A stretch of DNA of 7,577 nt from Spirochaetia bacterium (GTDB lineage Bacteria > Spirochaetota > Spirochaetia > Sphaerochaetales > Sphaerochaetaceae), in NCBI GenBank assembly GCA_900769955.1, contig CAAGIP010000252.1:1-7577 (forward strand), read 5' to 3'. Below, piece after piece: positions 1 to 7,357 of this stretch (the first letter of the stretch is position 1; the number at the start of each line of letters is the position of its first letter). The notes under the pieces are model-generated. The model was not told the origin of the DNA. It saw only the letters and a program-made list of their open reading frames with translations, and did no database searches. Both the position numbers and the translations under genes were made by a program.

Positions 1-17
1 GTCTGCTTCATAGCATC

Positions 18-26
18 ATTATACCA
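18..26 (-). promoter_or_regulatory. Outward extended -10 promoter of left IS copy
   Basis: The minus strand reads TGGTATAAT, a perfect extended -10 element. No good TTGACA-like -35 sits 16-18 bp upstream, which extended -10 promoters tolerate. The ATG at 11-9 comes 6 nt after the box, so the expected transcription start falls on or next to the A of ATG. The same arrangement recurs in the right copy. Confidence 0.6.
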
Positions 27-41
27 TACAATCAGAGTAAT

Positions 42-69
42 TTGTTACATAATAATATTTTTTCATAAT
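42..69 (+). promoter_or_regulatory. Possible inward promoter in left repeat (TTGTTA-16-CATAAT)
   Basis: TTGTTA (42-47) and CATAAT (64-69) are separated by 16 bp and would direct transcription into the cargo. The -10 matches consensus at 5 of 6 positions and the -35 only at TTG. Both boxes are kept in the right arm (TTGTTG, CATAAT). The region is A/T-rich, so a chance match is possible. Confidence 0.3.
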
Positions 70-85
70 TTCATTATCGGCTCAT

Positions 86-106
86 CCCCGCGGCAGAGCC
101 GAGGGG
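86..106. other. Subterminal imperfect hairpin of left IS end
   Basis: CCCC-G-CGGC-AGA-GCCG-A-GGGG folds into an 8-bp GC stem with one internal G.A mismatch and an AGA triloop. The right copy has the same hairpin with a different mismatch base. An alternative exclusive pairing, CGGCTC (78-83) with GAGCCG (96-101), is also kept in both copies. IS200/IS605 ends carry imperfect hairpins of this size that the Y1 transposase TnpA recognises as single-stranded DNA; applying that role here is inference. Confidence 0.6.
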
Positions 107-114
107 TTTCCGCC

Positions 115-129
115 GACTAATTATTAGTC
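115..129. repeat. 15-bp palindrome GACTAAT-T-ATTAGTC
   Basis: Two perfect 7-bp arms (115-121 and 123-129) flank one central base. The palindrome spans the inner edge of the repeated block at the left copy and is absent from the right copy, where the same interval holds a GGAAAGGAG ribosome-site sequence. It could be an operator, a scar or chance; nothing else in the window repeats it. Confidence 0.4.
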
Positions 130-133
130 TCAC

Positions 134-1042
134 TATGAACAGGCTGAGTGCATCTTCTCAAAGCTTATAAGGAACACGGTGCTTCCATCCGGAATCGGAC
201 AGGACGTCACGTCCCTTTTTTCATCACTTTCTTCAGGAAGTGACAGAGCCGCCGACATGTATCTGTTCGCTTCCAGGCGGCTTAAGACTGACAGGCTGTA
301 TTTTGTCCTCAGGGCCCTGCTTGAAGGAGCAGGCAGTGAGGATGACGACATCGATGTACTCGAAGCGGACCTGACGGGCTCATTCGTTTCCCAGGCTGTC
401 ATAAAGAAAATATATCAGAAATACGCTCATGAAAAGGCACAGATATCAGGAAGGTTCTCAGCCAAGGAAAACACTTCGGACCATGTGTCATTCTACTCCC
501 ATCTCTTCAGGGTAATGGGATGTTCCGGATGGGTGATCCTCTTCGATGAAGCGGAGCTTATGGGACGTTTCAGCAGGAAAACCAGGTAAAGCTCCTATCT
601 TGTCATGAAGGACTACCTCTTCCCTTCCGGTACTCTTGAAAACACGTTCTCCGTCTTTGCAGTTTCCACATCCTTCATGGATGAGATCATGGCAGGGAAG
701 AATGAGTACAGTGCGGTTGCTCCCGGCTCGCGTTCTGATGAGGAAAAGGAAGAAATCAGGACAGTGCTCGATGCTATAACACGTGCTGAGGAACTCAGGC
801 CCCTTACCGAAGCCGAACTGACGGAATCGGTAAGGACGATAACGGACATTTACCGTGATGCATATGGACTCAGGACCGACTGTGCCCCATATGCGATCAC
901 AGCAATGGCAATGAAATCCGGTTTCCTGCTGAGGACAAGGTCTGCCATTGAGGTCCTTAACCAGATTTATCAGTATGGAGAGCCCGGAAATGCAGAGACT
1001 AAAGAACTTGCAAAAGAGGACCTATCGGAAATCGATGAGTGA
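134..1042 (+). pseudogene. BREX-type (DUF2791, BrxC/D-like) ATP-binding protein, truncated and with in-frame stop
   Basis: One frame is open from the left IS junction to the TGA at 1040-1042, broken only by TAA at 587-589. The two halves, about 151 and 151 codons, are in the same frame, so a substitution and not an indel separates them. Family signs are a helical stretch with IFSKLIRN near the junction, LYFVLRALLEG, LEADLTG, a Walker B-like strand VILFDEAELMGRFS, then LFPSGTLENTFSVFAVSTSF. The KTR-stop-SSYLVMKDY junction fits the family pattern in which a Leu follows KSR, so TTA to TAA is the simplest explanation. Relatives are roughly 430-450 aa; the missing N-terminal third holds the P-loop. 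The first half could start at GTG 179, but homology appears to begin before it and no ribosome site precedes it, so I treat the whole as a remnant interrupted by the IS at about 134. Related proteins occur in BREX and other helicase-associated defence operons. Residual function is unlikely. Confidence 0.75.
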
Positions 1043-1048
1043 TGTGAT

Positions 1049-1070
1049 AAGGCGGTCAGCTGACCGCCTT
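1049..1070. terminator. Perfect 22-bp palindrome, probable terminator
   Basis: The sequence is its own reverse complement over 22 bases. It can fold as GGCGGTC-AGCT-GACCGCC with an outer AA/TT pair, 6 bp after the stop of the ATPase remnant. The following T-rich tract (TTCACTTATATTT) is interrupted, so this is a plausible but not ideal intrinsic terminator. It would isolate the ATPase remnant from the gene at 1246. Perfect self-complementarity also allows a dimeric protein-binding site. Confidence 0.6.
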
Positions 1071-1231
1071 CACTTATATTTATGACGATTCTGACATACA
1101 CACACGGCTGAAGCGGGGCTTGCCCGGCAGGTTTTCGTAAGATGACAGAAGAAAGCGCAGTCGCATTAAACACAAGAGCAGCCTTGAATTCTTCCGTGTT
1201 TACTTTTGGTCCCTCAAAGTATATCCTTTTA

Positions 1232-1245
1232 CAAGGAGGATACAC
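1232..1245 (+). promoter_or_regulatory. Ribosome binding site fixing the start at 1246
   Basis: AAGGAGG lies 7 nt before ATG 1246, a near-ideal Shine-Dalgarno. Together with the family's usual N-terminus just after this Met, it settles the start. In the preceding interval (1071-1231) I see only a very weak promoter candidate, TATATC at about 1219-1224 with a poor -35, and no coding remnant. Confidence 0.8.
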
Positions 1246-2814
1246 ATGGGTATTTATCTAAACCCCGGATTTGGCAATCTGATGACGGACCGGAGAAGTG
1301 ACAGCTACATCGATAAATCAATGCTCATAAAAGAGCTTAACGGCTTTATCGGAAAACCCGATCCATTAATCTGTGTATCCCGGCCGCGCCGCTTCGGAAA
1401 GACGATGGCGGCAAACATGCTCTCTGCGTACTATTCAAAAGGCTGCGACTCCCATGAAGTCTTTAAAGGGCTGAAGATATCGGATGATCCATCATTTGAA
1501 GAGCACATCAACAGATATAATGTAATTTACCTTGATATGAATGCAATCTTCAGGACAAAAGGAAAAAGCAGATTCCTTACAGATGCAGTCAGATCAATTG
1601 TCGTCTCAGATATCAGGAAAAGTTATCCTGAACTTGACATAAACGAAGATACTGACATGTGGATGGCAATGAGATGTGTGTACGACGAAACAGGCATTAA
1701 GTTCATCGTCATCATGGATGAATATGATGTGCTGGTACGTGAAAAAGCAACTCATGAAGAAGTTGACGGATTCATTGATTTACTGATCACTCTATTCAAA
1801 AACAGTTACATGTCTGAGGTCATAGCCCTTGCCTACATAACGGGAATCCTTCCGATCGTAAGGGAATCATTTCAGTCGAAGCTCAACAACTTCAGAGAAT
1901 TTACAATGGTTGATGCCGAAGGACTTGCCCCTTTCATCGGATTCACGCGGGATGAAACAGAATATCTTGCCGGAAGGACAGGCATGGACATGACTGAGTT
2001 GGAAAGGTGGTATGACGGGTACTGCGTAAACGGAATTGAGCTGTACTCTCCAAAGTCAGTGATAGAAGCCCTGAGGAAAAAGAGGTGCGGTGACTACTGG
2101 ATACAGACCGGTTCCTATGATGCCATCAGGATATACATAGAGATGAACCTGTACGGGATAAAGGATGACGTCTTGAAGATGATGACGGGAGTACCCGTCC
2201 GCGTGAACGTCTCATCGTATGAAAATAAAATGAACAGCTTCAGAAGCAGGGATGATGTCTTCACATATCTCATACACCTCGGATACCTTGCCTATGATGC
2301 AGAAACCGAAACATGCCGCATTCCGAACAATGAGGTGATGAACCAGTGGGGAAATGCGATAGCGGCATCAGAAATATATGTGAATTTCGCCCGTATCGCG
2401 GAAAACTCCAGGGATCTTCTTGATGCAACATTAAGACTTGACTCAGATGCAGTTGCAGAATCCCTTGCAAAGAGTCATGAGATGCTGACGAGCAACCTGT
2501 CATACAATAATGAGCAGAGCCTTCAGAGTGCAGTGATGCTTGCATACTTCTATGCGAGGAGTTACTACACCGTGATACCTGAGTGTCCTGCGGGAAAGGG
2601 ATATGCGGATGTGGTGATGATACCTGCAGTACCGGGTAAACCCGCACTTGTAATAGAACTCAAAAAGGATAAAAGCGCAGGCGGTGCTATTGAGCAGATA
2701 AAGGCCAAGAACTATCCGTCAGTGCTTGGGAAGTACAACGGTGACATAATCCTTGCCGGTGTGAATTACGACAGTAAGACCAAAGAGCATATGGCACTTC
2801 TGGAAAAAGCATAA
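1246..2814 (+). CDS. AAA-ATPase-like / PD-(D/E)XK nuclease family protein (DUF1703 type), intact
   Basis: The 522-aa protein has the full layout of the AAA-ATPase_like plus PDDEXK_9 family. Its N-terminal signature includes YIDKSMLI and a family-specific Walker A, SRPRRFGKT, at residues 45-53. A Walker B-like strand, FIVIMDEYD, has acidic residues D158, E159 and D161. Next comes the conserved AYITGILPI...SKLNNFREFT block (about 196-220). The C-terminal nuclease-like fold shows GYADVVM (D455), then VIELKK (E471-x-K473), and IEQIKAKNY (Q484, Y490), so the PD-(D/E)XK residues are present. Length is normal for the family and no frame break is seen. The biological role is not established; these genes are scattered, often in many copies per genome, and look mobile or defence-linked. 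It sits between two hairpin terminators as a single-gene unit and converges on the SNF2 gene. No signal peptide or membrane segment is evident. Confidence 0.93.
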   Translation: MGIYLNPGFGNLMTDRRSDSYIDKSMLIKELNGFIGKPDPLICVSRPRRFGKTMAANMLSAYYSKGCDSHEVFKGLKISDDPSFEEHINRYNVIYLDMNAIFRTKGKSRFLTDAVRSIVVSDIRKSYPELDINEDTDMWMAMRCVYDETGIKFIVIMDEYDVLVREKATHEEVDGFIDLLITLFKNSYMSEVIALAYITGILPIVRESFQSKLNNFREFTMVDAEGLAPFIGFTRDETEYLAGRTGMDMTELERWYDGYCVNGIELYSPKSVIEALRKKRCGDYWIQTGSYDAIRIYIEMNLYGIKDDVLKMMTGVPVRVNVSSYENKMNSFRSRDDVFTYLIHLGYLAYDAETETCRIPNNEVMNQWGNAIAASEIYVNFARIAENSRDLLDATLRLDSDAVAESLAKSHEMLTSNLSYNNEQSLQSAVMLAYFYARSYYTVIPECPAGKGYADVVMIPAVPGKPALVIELKKDKSAGGAIEQIKAKNYPSVLGKYNGDIILAGVNYDSKTKEHMALLEKA

Positions 2815-2837
2815 GCAGGAAGGCACTGCCTCCCTGC
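2815..2837. terminator. Shared hairpin between convergent genes
   Basis: GCAGG-A-AGGC pairs with GCCT-C-CCTGC around a short loop, starting right after the stop of the upstream gene and 10 bp before the stop of the convergent SNF2 gene. On the minus strand it is followed by TTATGCTTTTT, a fair T tract; on the plus strand the tail (ACCCGATGCTTATTTT) is poorer. It probably serves both genes, better for the minus-strand one. Confidence 0.6.
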
Positions 2838-2846
2838 ACCCGATGC

Positions 2847-5800
2847 TTATTTTCTGAGAATGAACGCGATATCCTCGAGCTTTGCGCCTGATACGGATGT
2901 ATCATCGTTTGAAATAACCTTATCGATTATATCCTTCTTCATCTCCTGAAGTTCAAGGACCCTCTGTTCTATTGAATCCTCAGCAATGAGCTTAATGACT
3001 TCGACGTTGCGTTTCTGTCCTATTCTATGGGTTCTGTCATCCGCCTGATCCTCAGCTGCTGCATTCCACCAAGGGTCGATGTGGATGACGGTATCGGCAC
3101 CGGTCAGGTTAAGCCCGGTACCACCTGCCTTAAGGGAGATAAGGAATACATCCGGTCCGTCGCCTTCGTTGAAATCATTCATCATTTCAACACGCTTCTT
3201 TGCAGGAGTGTCTCCCGAAAGCATGAAGTACTTTATGCCATTCTTTTCAAGACGACACCCGAGCAGCTCAAGTGCTTTCACGAACTGGGAAAAGACCAGT
3301 ATCCTGTGCCCTTTCCCGATATACTCAGGTATCATGGTATCAAGCAGTGCAAGCTTCGAGCTTCCTCCCGTGTAGTTTTCGATGTAAAGTGACGGATCAA
3401 TGCACAGCTGTCGGAGTCTTGTAAGGTATGGAAGCACATCAAACGCTTTCTGTGAAGAAGCCAGTATCTTTGCGGCCCTGTCACGTTCAGCCTCATAAAC
3501 CTTCCTCTGTTCCTTATCCATTTCGGTTGAAAGGATTCGCTCATACTTAGGCGGGAGGTCGGTAAGCACATCCTGTTTCGTGCGTCTCAGGATGAATGGT
3601 GCAACTTTCCTCCTTATCGCTTCATGGTCACCTGACTTGAAAACATTAACATCCTCAAGATATCCCGGCATCAGGAAGTCGAAGATGGACCAGAGATCGA
3701 TGACGCTGTTTTCAATCGGGGTTCCGGTAAGGGCAAAACGGCGTTCGGCATCAATACTCTTTACCGACTTCGTCTTCTGGGCATAGATGTTTCTGATGTA
3801 CTGGGCTTCATCAAGCACGGCATAGCGGAAATTCACTGCATATTTGCTTATGTCCGAGCGGAGGGAATCGTAACTTGTGATGTAAATCACCTTCTTTCCG
3901 GGGTCTATTGACTCTATGATGGCGCTGCGCTGGCTCTCAGGACCATAGATTTCAACAGCCTCTGTTTTACCGTCGAACTTCATTATCTCACTCTTCCAGT
4001 TGAAAACAAGGCTCTTGGGACAGACTATAAGGGAAGGCTTTTTTTCCATGTCGGATTTTATCAGTGCGATCATCTGGATGGTCTTTCCAAGTCCCATGTC
4101 ATCAGCAAGTATTCCTCCGAGTCCGTACTCTGAGAGAATGGAGAGCCAGTTGAAGCCCTCAATCTGATAACCCCTCAGTTTCGCATTCAGGGACGGGAGC
4201 TTGATGTCCGCACTCTTGAAGGCCCTGAGGTCGTCGATCATGTTCCTCAGGTACTTATCCACATGACAGTTTCTCTGATGTGCAAATGCCTTGATGGCGG
4301 TAGCCATCGGGACAGGACGCTTTGCATAGAGATTATCCGCTTCCATGCCGAAGTCAGATACAGTTTCACCGAACTCACGCGCTTCCTCATTATCAAGATC
4401 GATGATCCTGTTGTCCTTAAGCTGAATGAACTTCTTTTTCTTCTTAAGTCCGTTTATTATCGCGGCAAGTTCCTCTTCGGAGAACTCACTCTTTTCAAGG
4501 AAGAGTTCCATCATGCCGCTGTTGTATGAAATGCGGAAGATCTGTCTGCTGACCGAGACCAGCTTCTTGTTCATGAGGCTCTCTGACAGGAATACGGTAC
4601 AAAGGGAGCGGAGACGTGAAAAATCCATTCTGAAGAAGGAAAGGATCAATCCGTCATCGGTCAGAAGCCCTTCGTCATCAAAACCCAGGGATGAAAGATA
4701 TGTATCAAGTATCCTCACCCTGTCAAGGTCCCTTGGTGTCAGTTCCGATTCAGCAACCGTCACTTCATCCTTTGAATACTCCTTCCTGCATGTGATGATG
4801 CTTCCCTCATAATCGAAATGGGCACAGATTCTCACGTTTGAGAGTCTGAAATCATTTTTCAGGGCGGAATCCACTGAAATGAAGGATGCATATCTGGAAA
4901 AGATGGTGCTTCTGAACTCATTCAGGATTGGTTTGATGCTCACATTCCCATGCTTTAAAAAGAAGTTTATCAGCCTTATTTCATCCGGAGAATTGGAAAT
5001 ACGGTCTATGACAGCCTTACCGCCCTCGTTTACGGCTATAAAGCCGGTTGTACCTATGATCAGGGCACTTTCATCTGCTTTGACCGATGTGAGCAGTCTG
5101 TAGCCCTTACTGATCGAAACGGACACAGGATGATCGGCAAGCCTGATTGAGGCTTTGATTTCATTGAATATCACATCACGGCCCTTCAGGGAAGTAATGA
5201 GTGAGGCAAAGAGCGTATCTGGAAGGGTTACGTACCTCTTATTCTTTTTGTCATCACTTTTGCCGCTTGCAAGACGTCCGGCGGTAAGCATCCTCATTGC
5301 CGCGGCATCGCTTTCGCTGATGTTTTCAAAATCATGGGTCAGCGTCAGCTCCTTTCCATAGGAAACGGTGGCACCCGATTTGAACGCCTTTACGAATTCA
5401 AGCGCATCCTTCACCTGATAGTACCGTCCTATTCCTATTCTGAAGGAAAGTGCGGCTGAGCCGTCCTTCCACCAGAATGAATACTCGATGTTCGCAGAAA
5501 CATCCTTGCTGAGAATGATCGGCTCATCGGAAGCAAATGATTCCTGAAGGGCGGCCATATCCTTCGTAAAATCCCTGTTCTTTACGGAGAAGGCCTCCCT
5601 CGCTATTCGGTCAGCCTGTTCCTGTCCGGCACTCTCCCACTTATGCTCCTCGCCTGAGATGACATTCTTCTTTATCTCTTCCGATGTGATCGTATAGTGA
5701 TCGGGAAAGATCGGGAAACGGAAACTTCCATCCGATTCATCCACTGAAAGTACCGTTTTTTCCCCTGGAGTAATAACATTGTATGAGCACTCCAGTTTTG

Positions 5801-7298
5801 ATCCCTTCTGTGCAAACTCCCACTTCCTTCTGAAATATCTGTTTATCTCAGCTGAGTACTCACCGGCTGCAGGGACCGAGCTCTCCCTGATGTTCTCCCT
5901 CATCCTGTAGGCAAGGTAACAGTAGAGCAGCCTTGAGTCAGGAAGCTCTGATGCCGTCTTAAGCATCAGCCTTACGGTTTCGGTCCCGGGGCTTCTGAGC
6001 ATCAGATCAGCTGCTCCGACAAGATATCTCCCGATGAAATCAGGATCAGCTCCAGGAAGCACATCGTTTATCACTTTGGTGATGGCACTGTCAGTCGGTT
6101 CCAGCCTGAAGACAAGTTTCCTCTGATCCTCGGCGGGAAGGCCGTCGAGCACCGTTTCATCGATGAGAATATTCTTATACTGTTCAATTGTCCTTACACG
6201 GAAGTCTGCAGGAAGTGAACTGAAATACAGCTTCAGGCACATCTCCCTCAGTGCGGAGAACTCCGTCTTATCGAGATTCAGACAGATACGCATCACGGCA
6301 TCGGGATCACTCTTCAGGATCTCCGTGTCCCTGCCCAGATCCCTGAGGAAGCCAAGCTCCATTTCAGTATAGCTATCATTCATGGCAGCGAAATATCTCA
6401 GCATCAGGGGCTTATCATCCCTGACTACCGCATAGAACACCTTGAAGGTATCATCGTAATCGTATTTGATGCATCCTGTTCTGGCCACTTCCTTCTTTGA
6501 TTTCTCAAAGCCCTTCAGACACCGTTTGAAAACCATCCTGTTTGATTTAAGCTGTTTTGATGAGTAATCACCTTCATTGTAGGCATCATCCGTCAGCAAG
6601 GCTTTATTGCAGAAGGGATCTGCAAGCATGGCATAGAAAAGCATCGAACAGTCATTGATCAGATCAGCTGTGTAATATGATGAAGATGTGTCCATTATCC
6701 GAGTAAATATATTCAGTACATATTCATCATCACCTGTAGCGGCCATGTGAGCGACCAGACGTTTCACCCTCTCCGCTTCTGCAGAATTGAAATCCGAAAC
6801 ACTGTAGTTGCTGATTTCCTTATAGATGGAAGGAGCGATGAAGTGGGATTTATCCACATCCGGAAGAAGTACATATTCCTCCATCATCTTTGCAATACGC
6901 TCAGAAAGGCTATTCATGACCACAAGTTTATGTCTGCATGTATATCTTTTGCATGAACACGTATCATACCAGTCACCGCCATGATTCAGCACGACACGGC
7001 ATTTCTCCTTCCCCGAGGCAACATCGAACTCAAGTCTGTCCTCTCCGGGAGTATTCACCAGTTTCACTGAATAATCATATTCTTCACTCCTGAGGGTATA
7101 TGTAGTCAGACAGCGGCGATAGGACAGGAACAGTTTGGAAGGAATATCGTTACCTGACTTCAGGCTTCTGTCCACGGAGCCTGTACTGCCATTCTCAAAG
7201 TAACCGAAGCCGGTTGGATCATCCTCTTTTTCATAGAAAACGAGGCTAAGCCCCTTATCCCAGAGATATCTGATTTCAAATTTCCTGTATCGTGTCAT
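2847..7298 (-). CDS. SWIM zinc-finger SNF2-family helicase/DNA translocase, 1483 aa
   Basis: An intact Swi2/Snf2 ATPase that should translocate on double-stranded DNA and remodel bound proteins or DNA in the cytoplasm. An N-terminal SWIM finger has C114-x-C116-x4-C121-x-H123. Residues ~150-600 show no motif I recognise. From ~605 (RIGIGRYYQVKDALEFV) the usual bacterial SNF2 accessory region begins, including a SNF2_assoc-like part at ~700-1000. The motor follows: RGYQIEGFNWL, motif I DDMGLGKT (Lys at 1072), motif II DEAQ (1163-1166), motif III LTGTP (1190-1194), FSQFVKALELL, LSGDTPAKKR, motif V LKAGGTGLNLTGAD and motif VI with HRIGQ (1424-1428). All catalytic motifs are present, so it looks active. 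SWIM-SNF2 proteins are usually about 1000-1100 aa, so this one is long by roughly 400. ATG 7298 overlaps the leader ORF stop as ATGA and has no clear Shine-Dalgarno; an in-frame stop at 7328-7326 limits any longer version. It may be the helicase partner of a DUF2791-type system. Confidence 0.93.
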   Translation of the reverse strand: MTRYRKFEIRYLWDKGLSLVFYEKEDDPTGFGYFENGSTGSVDRSLKSGNDIPSKLFLSYRRCLTTYTLRSEEYDYSVKLVNTPGEDRLEFDVASGKEKCRVVLNHGGDWYDTCSCKRYTCRHKLVVMNSLSERIAKMMEEYVLLPDVDKSHFIAPSIYKEISNYSVSDFNSAEAERVKRLVAHMAATGDDEYVLNIFTRIMDTSSSYYTADLINDCSMLFYAMLADPFCNKALLTDDAYNEGDYSSKQLKSNRMVFKRCLKGFEKSKKEVARTGCIKYDYDDTFKVFYAVVRDDKPLMLRYFAAMNDSYTEMELGFLRDLGRDTEILKSDPDAVMRICLNLDKTEFSALREMCLKLYFSSLPADFRVRTIEQYKNILIDETVLDGLPAEDQRKLVFRLEPTDSAITKVINDVLPGADPDFIGRYLVGAADLMLRSPGTETVRLMLKTASELPDSRLLYCYLAYRMRENIRESSVPAAGEYSAEINRYFRRKWEFAQKGSKLECSYNVITPGEKTVLSVDESDGSFRFPIFPDHYTITSEEIKKNVISGEEHKWESAGQEQADRIAREAFSVKNRDFTKDMAALQESFASDEPIILSKDVSANIEYSFWWKDGSAALSFRIGIGRYYQVKDALEFVKAFKSGATVSYGKELTLTHDFENISESDAAAMRMLTAGRLASGKSDDKKNKRYVTLPDTLFASLITSLKGRDVIFNEIKASIRLADHPVSVSISKGYRLLTSVKADESALIIGTTGFIAVNEGGKAVIDRISNSPDEIRLINFFLKHGNVSIKPILNEFRSTIFSRYASFISVDSALKNDFRLSNVRICAHFDYEGSIITCRKEYSKDEVTVAESELTPRDLDRVRILDTYLSSLGFDDEGLLTDDGLILSFFRMDFSRLRSLCTVFLSESLMNKKLVSVSRQIFRISYNSGMMELFLEKSEFSEEELAAIINGLKKKKKFIQLKDNRIIDLDNEEAREFGETVSDFGMEADNLYAKRPVPMATAIKAFAHQRNCHVDKYLRNMIDDLRAFKSADIKLPSLNAKLRGYQIEGFNWLSILSEYGLGGILADDMGLGKTIQMIALIKSDMEKKPSLIVCPKSLVFNWKSEIMKFDGKTEAVEIYGPESQRSAIIESIDPGKKVIYITSYDSLRSDISKYAVNFRYAVLDEAQYIRNIYAQKTKSVKSIDAERRFALTGTPIENSVIDLWSIFDFLMPGYLEDVNVFKSGDHEAIRRKVAPFILRRTKQDVLTDLPPKYERILSTEMDKEQRKVYEAERDRAAKILASSQKAFDVLPYLTRLRQLCIDPSLYIENYTGGSSKLALLDTMIPEYIGKGHRILVFSQFVKALELLGCRLEKNGIKYFMLSGDTPAKKRVEMMNDFNEGDGPDVFLISLKAGGTGLNLTGADTVIHIDPWWNAAAEDQADDRTHRIGQKRNVEVIKLIAEDSIEQRVLELQEMKKDIIDKVISNDDTSVSGAKLEDIAFILRK
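6930..6959 (-). other. SWIM zinc finger within the SNF2 protein
   Basis: The codons for CSCKRYTCRH give the CxC-x4-CxH spacing expected of a SWIM zinc-binding motif. It is usually a DNA- or protein-interaction module at the N-terminus of this helicase class. The Cys and His residues are all present. Confidence 0.8.
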
Positions 7299-7357
7299 GG
7301 ATATACATGATACACCATCATCGGATCAGGAAAAACCGGTATATCACAGAAATTCAT
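7295..7357 (-). CDS. 20-codon leader ORF coupled to the SNF2 gene
   Basis: ATG at 7357-7355 is preceded by GGAAAGGAG with 7 nt spacing, the second-best ribosome site in the window. It opens a 20-codon frame (MNFCDIPVFP...YHVYP) ending in TGA at 7297-7295. The stop overlaps the SNF2 start as ATGA, the classic arrangement for translational coupling, and the SNF2 start lacks its own ribosome site. Composition is hydrophobic and proline-rich, with no obvious attenuator run. The ATG lies in the ATGAA pentamer at the IS junction, so the leader may have been created by insertion of the element and have no function of its own beyond delivering ribosomes. Confidence 0.5.
   Translation of the reverse strand: MNFCDIPVFPDPMMVYHVYP

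Larger units (their letters stand above)
1..118. repeat. Left arm of ~118-bp inverted repeat (partner 7375-7492)
   Basis: Aligned to the reverse complement of 7375-7492, the arms start with the same 13 bases and end with the same 12. Differences are CAT/TTT at 14-16, a divergent block at about 27-37, single changes at 47, 59 and 90, and one extra G in the right arm. The divergent block lies just upstream of the extended -10 box, in the promoter spacer of the outward gene, while the flanking promoter parts and the hairpin are conserved. This fits two old copies of one element under selection for function, not a recent duplication. Confidence 0.9.
1..134 (-). mobile_element. Left insertion-sequence copy, 5' end only, facing out of the window
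   Basis: Bases 1-118 match the reverse complement of 7375-7492, apart from a divergent 10-11 bp block and a handful of single changes. After 7-8 unrelated bases the match resumes at 126-140 against 7352-7366 (13 of 15). Read outward on the minus strand, the copy has an imperfect hairpin, an extended -10 box and the start ATG-AAG-CAG (11 down to 3), where the window cuts it. A subterminal hairpin, no terminal repeat and a tnpB-like ORF on the partner copy fit the left end of an IS200/IS605-type element. The tip at about 134 is inferred: both copies are bordered by the pentamer TTCAT (outward strand), as expected for single-strand transposases that insert 3' of a fixed short target. I cannot see the other end, so the family is tentative. 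Confidence 0.6.

Noticed and set aside
135..170. 11-codon ORF (MNRLSASSQSL) as a left counterpart of the SNF2 leader
   Set aside because: It has no Shine-Dalgarno, overlaps the ATPase remnant in another frame and resembles the right leader only in the shared ATGAA.
179..589. Separate small gene starting at GTG 179
   Set aside because: No ribosome site precedes GTG 179, the same frame is open back to the IS junction with family-like sequence, and it continues after the TAA into the rest of one protein.
587..589. Programmed readthrough or recoding of TAA in the ATPase
   Set aside because: No selenocysteine-type structure or conserved readthrough context is visible, and the gene also lacks its N-terminus. 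A decay mutation is simpler.
1071..1231. Coding remnant, small RNA or riboswitch between the terminator and the gene at 1246
   Set aside because: No frame with family-like sequence and no convincing structured element was found, only weak short pairings such as GGG-CTTG-CCC.
2270..2647. Antisense 125-codon frame opposite the AAA/PD-(D/E)XK gene
   Set aside because: Its His/Ser-rich composition is typical of a shadow frame, and it covers conserved parts of the real gene.
2847..7298. Several antisense open frames of 68-128 codons opposite the SNF2 gene
   Set aside because: They lack ribosome sites and recognisable domains and lie within a well-supported coding frame, so they are shadow frames.
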